Below are positions 14,543 through 18,054 of a stretch of DNA of 18,054 bases, in pieces. The stretch spans positions 1-18,054 of the forward strand of contig URMR01000019.1 of the NCBI GenBank assembly GCA_900548935.1. The letters are read 5' to 3'. The stretch comes from an uncultured Collinsella sp. (GTDB lineage Bacteria > Actinomycetota > Coriobacteriia > Coriobacteriales > Coriobacteriaceae). The notes beneath the pieces are model-generated. The model had not been told where the DNA came from and did no database searches. It saw nothing but the letters and a program-made list of their open reading frames with translations. Position 1 is the stretch's first letter. The number at the start of each line of letters is the position of its first letter. The translations under genes and the position numbers were made by a program.

Positions 14543-14833
14543 ATGAGAACGGTGACAACGATTAAAAAGCTGGATGGGCGCATCAAGCTCAAACCGTCGG
14601 AAGTCGCTTTCTCGGAGCGCACGGTTTTCGATCCCGCCGAGATAGGGAAGGCCCTTAGGCTCAGAAGGCGTGAGCTCGGTTTGACTCAACGTGACGTCGC
14701 GACTATGACGGGTCGCAGCCTTCGTGTGATTGGTGATATCGAACGGGGGCGGACAACGGTCGAAATTGGTGTCATTTTCGATTACGCCTCCATCGTGGAT
14801 ATTGATTTTATTCTGAAGGTGAGGGGGAAGTAA
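14543..14833 (+). CDS. hipB: HipB-like antitoxin, XRE-family DNA-binding protein
   Basis: A 96-residue antitoxin and likely autorepressor of the hipBA module. The Xre helix-turn-helix spans about residues 34-89 (IGKALRLRRRELGLTQRDVATMTGRS then VIGDIERGR). It has a 33-residue N-terminal arm (TTIKKLDGRIKLKP) that is longer than in short HipB proteins. The ATG at 14543 is chosen because GGAGG lies four bases upstream; an earlier in-frame ATG at 14483 lies inside the operators. The stop codon shares one base with the hipA start (TAATG), so translation is coupled. HipB dimers would bind the 24-base palindromes upstream and HipA would act as co-repressor, as known for the E. coli pair. The local DNA is less GC-rich than flanking genes. 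Confidence 0.88.
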   Translation: MRTVTTIKKLDGRIKLKPSEVAFSERTVFDPAEIGKALRLRRRELGLTQRDVATMTGRSLRVIGDIERGRTTVEIGVIFDYASIVDIDFILKVRGK

Positions 14834-16125
14834 TGGATGGCACGCTGTTCGTTCACCGTGAGTTTAATGGGTCTTACCAGCTGGTTGGCATATTGGAGGA
14901 ACATGCGGGGTTTCCGGCATTCACCTATAGCCCCAAATATCTCGAGAGCGGTAATGCGGCGCCGATTTCGATCTCGCTGCCGTTGTCGGCCGAGACATTT
15001 AGTCCGGACTCAACGGGCTCCTTTTTCTCTGGCATCATTCCAGAGGGGCAGCTCAACAGGGACCTTGAGAAAAGGGCGCGAGCGGAACGCGGAGATTACT
15101 TCAAGGTGCTCGATTTAGTCCGCGATGAACCTGTCGGCGCTCTGGTTTTGACGCGAGAGCCTTCGGCCGACAGTCTCGAAATGGGCTATGAAGAGATAGG
15201 TGAGGAACAGCTAAGCGGGCTGGCATACGCGCCGGCGGAGGTTGCTTTTGATTTAGCGCTAGAGAGTCGAATCTCCCTTGCAGGTGCTCAGGCGAAGGTC
15301 GGTCTCTACCATACGGGCGATGACCCATGTGGCGGATGGTACCTGCCTCATGGAGCGGCCCCATCCACACACATTCTCAAGGCGGGATCGAAAACGTTTC
15401 CGGGTGAGACGGTGTGCGAAGCGATGTGCGTGAGAGCCGCCTCTCTGATGGACCTATCGGCCGAAGAGTGTTTTCTTATCCGAGTTGAGGATGCCGAGCC
15501 AATTATCGCCGTGAAGCGATTTGACCGAGTAACGCCTGATGCCGGACGCTCGGTTGACGGGTTGCCAATTCCGTACCGTTTGCACCAGGAAGATGTTTGT
15601 CAGGCCAAGGGTATCTCGCGTGAGCTTAAATATGAGCCGACGGGCGTCAATTACCTGGGGCTTATCGTCGATGCGGTGCGAAGGGCGTCGACGAATCAAA
15701 TGGAGGACAGGTTCCTTGTCGGCTATAACCAGCTGTTCGACTATGCCGTAGGTAACTGCGATAACCATCTAAAGAACTGGTCGCTCGTATGGGACGAAAG
15801 TTGGAAGCAGGTGAGGTTGGCGCCGCTCTATGACGTGCTGTGCACAACGGTTTACCCCAGTCTCGTTCGTGAGATGGGCGTCTCGTTTGGTGGGAGCCGC
15901 AAGATTGACGACGTAACGCGTGGGTCGGTGATGAGCCAAATGATTGAGGCGGGTTTGCCCGGGGGAATTGTCGCCGGAATGATTGCTGATACCTGCAATG
16001 AGGTTCCAGACGCGCTAAGAGACGCGGCGCGCGGTCTCAAAGAAGAGGGTTTTCCCGAGGCGGAGGTAATGTTCGAGAAGATTATTCCAGAAGTGCAAGC
16101 TCGTCTAAGCAGGATCGCCTTATAA
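14833..16125 (+). CDS. hipA: HipA-like serine/threonine kinase toxin
   Basis: A 430-residue toxin close to E. coli HipA in length. HipA phosphorylates glutamyl-tRNA synthetase, halting translation and promoting persistence; HipB neutralises it. Features seen: an N-terminal HipA domain (about 1-105, with LPLSAETFSPDSTGSFFSGIIPEG), the mobile loop with the autophosphorylation-type Ser148 in ISLAGAQAK, KRFDR (228-232), HQEDVCQ (251-257), the catalytic region NCDNHLKNW (D310, K314, N315), and a metal-binding D334 in APLYDVLCT. All key residues appear intact, so it should be active. It overlaps hipB by one base. It is probably horizontally acquired, judging by composition and accessory character. 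The target could differ from GltX, since HipA homologues vary. Confidence 0.92.
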   Translation: MDGTLFVHREFNGSYQLVGILEEHAGFPAFTYSPKYLESGNAAPISISLPLSAETFSPDSTGSFFSGIIPEGQLNRDLEKRARAERGDYFKVLDLVRDEPVGALVLTREPSADSLEMGYEEIGEEQLSGLAYAPAEVAFDLALESRISLAGAQAKVGLYHTGDDPCGGWYLPHGAAPSTHILKAGSKTFPGETVCEAMCVRAASLMDLSAEECFLIRVEDAEPIIAVKRFDRVTPDAGRSVDGLPIPYRLHQEDVCQAKGISRELKYEPTGVNYLGLIVDAVRRASTNQMEDRFLVGYNQLFDYAVGNCDNHLKNWSLVWDESWKQVRLAPLYDVLCTTVYPSLVREMGVSFGGSRKIDDVTRGSVMSQMIEAGLPGGIVAGMIADTCNEVPDALRDAARGLKEEGFPEAEVMFEKIIPEVQARLSRIAL

Positions 16126-16141
16126 CAAAAACGTGCAGCCC

Positions 16142-16175
16142 AAACAAAACGTGCCGCCCCAAACGGGGCGGCACG
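16142..16175 (-). terminator. Terminator of the universal stress protein gene
   Basis: A perfect 11-bp stem (CGTGCCGCCCC, 16150-16160, with 16165-16175) and a 4-base loop. On the minus strand it is followed by TTTTGTTTG, a fair U-tract. On the plus strand, for hipA, no T-run follows, though the stem may still help. Confidence 0.7.
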
Positions 16176-16217
16176 CCATCTCTCTATTCAGACAACTCGT
16201 TGAAGTACGGTGACGAA

Positions 16218-16309
16218 GGCGCAAGGCCGGGAGGGGTTATCTAAGCCGACATCCCGCAGCCGCGAAGCGGCGAGGACGTCGGCTTAGATAACCCCGCAGG
16301 CCTTGCGCC
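16218..16309. repeat. Long imperfect inverted repeat (cruciform / hairpin element)
   Basis: Three nested stems: 11 bp (16218-16228 with 16299-16309), 18 bp without mismatch (16233-16250 with 16278-16295), and an inner 5 bp GCCGC-GAA-GCGGC (16259-16263 with 16267-16271). Short asymmetric bulges separate them. It lies between the convergent hipA and universal stress genes. It is too long for a plain terminator and has no T-run. It could be a REP-like or MITE-like element or an RNA stabiliser. Confidence 0.8.
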
Positions 16310-16322
16310 GGCGGGAAGGAAC

Positions 16323-16760
16323 CTATTTCACGACCAAGATGTCGCAGTCGGTGTTGCGCAGCAGGAACGTCGAAATCGAACCCAGGAGCGCATACTTGAT
16401 CGAGGACAGGCCACGAGCGCCGCAGAGCACCAGGTCGGGCTTGACCACGTCGAGCATCTCGTCCTTGAGCGTCTCGCGAATACGGCCGGCGCGAATCATG
16501 ACCTCGACCTCGGGAATGTCGGGATTGGCCTTGGCCTCTTCGAGCTGCTTGGCGATGGAGTTCTTAAATGCCTCCTCCAGGCCGTTGACCAGATCGACCG
16601 GATAGGAACCGGCGCTCTCGAGCGCCGTGGAATCGATGACGTGGCCGATGATCAGCTTGGCGCCGTTGTTCGCGGCGACCTTGATGGCGCGGGCGAGCAC
16701 AAAATCCTGCTGCTCAGTACCGTCGAGTGAAACAAATACCTTGGTATAGCCCTCGTTCAT
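16323..16760 (-). CDS. Universal stress protein (UspA family)
   Basis: A 145-residue single Usp domain of the usual length, cytoplasmic and probably dimeric. It begins VFVSLDGTEQQDFVLARAIKVA, the first strand-helix unit with the ATP-contacting Asp. The ATP-binding signature G-x2-G-x9-G-S/T is complete (GARGLSSIKYALLGS), followed by STFLLRNTDCDILVVK, the standard Usp end. It is therefore likely of the ATP-binding subtype. The start is fixed by AGGAGG five bases before the ATG. It is divergent from uppP. Its 3' end faces hipA, with the long inverted repeat and a terminator between. The role in stress survival is known only in general terms. Confidence 0.95.
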   Translation of the reverse strand: MNEGYTKVFVSLDGTEQQDFVLARAIKVAANNGAKLIIGHVIDSTALESAGSYPVDLVNGLEEAFKNSIAKQLEEAKANPDIPEVEVMIRAGRIRETLKDEMLDVVKPDLVLCGARGLSSIKYALLGSISTFLLRNTDCDILVVK

Positions 16761-16941
16761 GGTTTCCTCCTTGGTCTATCGCACGGGCGCGGGGCTCGTG
16801 CGTCGGGCGGGCGCGGGCGCGTTGGCCGCCGGACACTTTATCTTGTTGCAGTTATACCCAAGGATTTCGGTTTGACCGCTCGCAATTCTGTGAACGGACG
16901 AGTTTTTTGGTAAGGGTAGGCGCAGACGCGCCCGAACGGTT

Positions 16942-16947
16942 GATAAT
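16942..16947 (+). promoter_or_regulatory. Putative -10 box of uppP
   Basis: GATAAT in GGTTGATAATGGG, 60 bases before the TTG start of uppP. No clear -35 is seen. On the other strand TATAAC at 16849-16854 might serve the universal stress gene. Apart from these, the 246-base divergent gap shows nothing firm. Confidence 0.35.
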
Positions 16948-17006
16948 GGGACATCGCCCGCACCGTCCGCAGAACATATCGGCAGGTGTCTAACGAGGGG
17001 GTCCCT

Positions 17007-17981
17007 TTGGATATCATCGAGCTTCTAAAATCTGCCTTCATGGGCCTGGTCGAGGGCATTACCGAATGGCTGCCTGTTTCGTCGACCGGTCACATGATCT
17101 TGGTGGACGAGTTCGTCAAGATGAACGTGAGCGAGACGTTCTGGAATATGTTCCTGGTCGTGATTCAGCTTGGCGCCATTTTGGCCGTCTGCGTCCTGTT
17201 CTTCTACGACCTCAACCCGTTTTCTCCCAGCAAAGGCAAGGAGGGCCGTCGCGACACCTGGGTGCTGTGGGGCAAGATTGTGCTTGGCTGCATTCCCGCC
17301 GCGGCGATCGGTCTGCCGCTTAACGACTGGATGGAGGAGCATTTCTACAATGCTCCCGTCGTGGCGCTGGCGCTCATTGTGTACGGCGTGCTGTTTATCG
17401 TGATTGAGAACTGGCGCGCGAACAAGCGCGACCAGGCCGCTCTTGCCGGTTCGTTTGGTTCGCGTGCCGTGGTGACGGGCGGACGCCCCGCTGGTGCGCA
17501 TTTTGCCGCGCCCGCTGCGGCTGCCGCCGCTGACGATGATGATAACCTGGATTTTGGCTCCATCACTACGCTCGAGGACCTGAGTTGGAAGACCGCGCTG
17601 GGTATCGGTTGCTTCCAGGTGCTTTCGCTGATTCCGGGCACATCGCGCTCTGGCTCTACCATCATCGGCGGCCTGCTGTTGGGCTGCACGCGCTCGGTGG
17701 CGTCTAAGTTCACGTTCTTCCTGGCTATTCCCGTTATGTTTGGCGCAAGTGCGCTCAAGCTGGTCAAGTACTTTATTAAGGGCGGTACTTTCGGCACCAA
17801 CGAGATCGCCATCTTGGGTGTGGGCTGCATCGTCGCCTTTGTGGTGTCGCTCATTGCCATCAAGTGGCTTATGGGCTTCGTCCGCCGTCACGACTTCAAG
17901 TGCTTTGGCGTCTACCGCATCATCCTGGGCATCGTGGTGCTCGCGTACTTCTTTGTCCTGGAGCCGATGCTCGGCCTCTAA
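17007..17981 (+). CDS. uppP: Undecaprenyl-diphosphate phosphatase
   Basis: A 324-residue multi-spanning membrane enzyme (BacA family) that removes a phosphate from undecaprenyl diphosphate, recycling the lipid carrier for peptidoglycan. Overexpression is known to raise bacitracin resistance. Both active-site motifs are present: EGITEWLPVSSTGH (16-29) and PGTSRSGST (210-218). A TTG start at 17007 is preferred: GAGGGGG lies five bases upstream and gives the classical N-terminus MDIIELLKSAFMGLVEG. A GTG at 16986 has no ribosome site. Unusually, the cytoplasmic loop before the second motif is lengthened by about 40 residues (about 138-183), rich in Ala, Gly and a run of four Asp. Most homologues are about 270-290 residues long. 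Confidence 0.97.
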   Translation: MDIIELLKSAFMGLVEGITEWLPVSSTGHMILVDEFVKMNVSETFWNMFLVVIQLGAILAVCVLFFYDLNPFSPSKGKEGRRDTWVLWGKIVLGCIPAAAIGLPLNDWMEEHFYNAPVVALALIVYGVLFIVIENWRANKRDQAALAGSFGSRAVVTGGRPAGAHFAAPAAAAAADDDDNLDFGSITTLEDLSWKTALGIGCFQVLSLIPGTSRSGSTIIGGLLLGCTRSVASKFTFFLAIPVMFGASALKLVKYFIKGGTFGTNEIAILGVGCIVAFVVSLIAIKWLMGFVRRHDFKCFGVYRIILGIVVLAYFFVLEPMLGL

Positions 17982-18037
17982 CTTAGTCGACGCTGCGCGG
18001 CGGCCGGGGCGACAACTTGTCATTCAAAGAGGGCGGC

Positions 18038-18054
18038 ATGACCAGAAGGTCTAT
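18038..18054 (+). CDS. Start of a gene running off the right edge
   Basis: An ATG at 18038 with AAAGAGGG four bases upstream (18027-18034 region), reading MTRRS before the window ends. The good ribosome site and the position 56 bases after uppP suggest a real gene, possibly in the same operon. The product cannot be identified from five codons. Confidence 0.45.

Overview
The window looks like the chromosome of a high-GC Gram-positive of the Coriobacteriia, most likely Collinsella or a close relative. This is inferred from GC-rich codon use, compact gene layout, strong GGAGG-type ribosome sites, frequent GTG and TTG starts, and short palindromic repeats between genes. No rRNA, tRNA, CRISPR array, transposase or integrase is visible. 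The assignment rests on style and gene content, not on a database match.

Left part (1-5319). A Nudix hydrolase faces a large phospholipase-D/helicase/DUF3427 protein, and the two share a bidirectional terminator. The helicase is less GC-rich than its surroundings. A divergent operon follows: a 79-residue two-helix membrane protein and two metallophosphoesterases, the last two overlapping by ATGA.

Middle (5320-12640). A glutamyl-Q tRNA(Asp) synthetase gene (gluQ) on the minus strand runs in frame into what looks like the toxin-binding tail of a DUF1778 antitoxin. A 487-base gap holds only hairpins, a micro-ORF and a repeat. It is followed by a secreted/membrane DUF2207 protein, a GNAT acetyltransferase, purH with its terminator, and an unrecognised 235-residue protein.

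Right part (12641-18054). An OmpR-type response regulator and a BceS-like intramembrane-sensing kinase form an operon with no transporter beside them. Next is a complete hipBA toxin-antitoxin module. Its control region carries three palindromic operators at an exact 39-bp period, plus a degenerate fourth in the same register. A long cruciform-forming inverted repeat separates hipA from a convergent universal stress protein gene. uppP (undecaprenyl-diphosphate phosphatase, TTG start, unusual cytoplasmic loop) follows, and a new gene begins at the right edge.

Most of the window is ordinary chromosome. The accessory or unusual parts are the helicase-Nudix pair, the gluQ-antitoxin fusion, the phased hipBA operators and the structured intergenic repeats.
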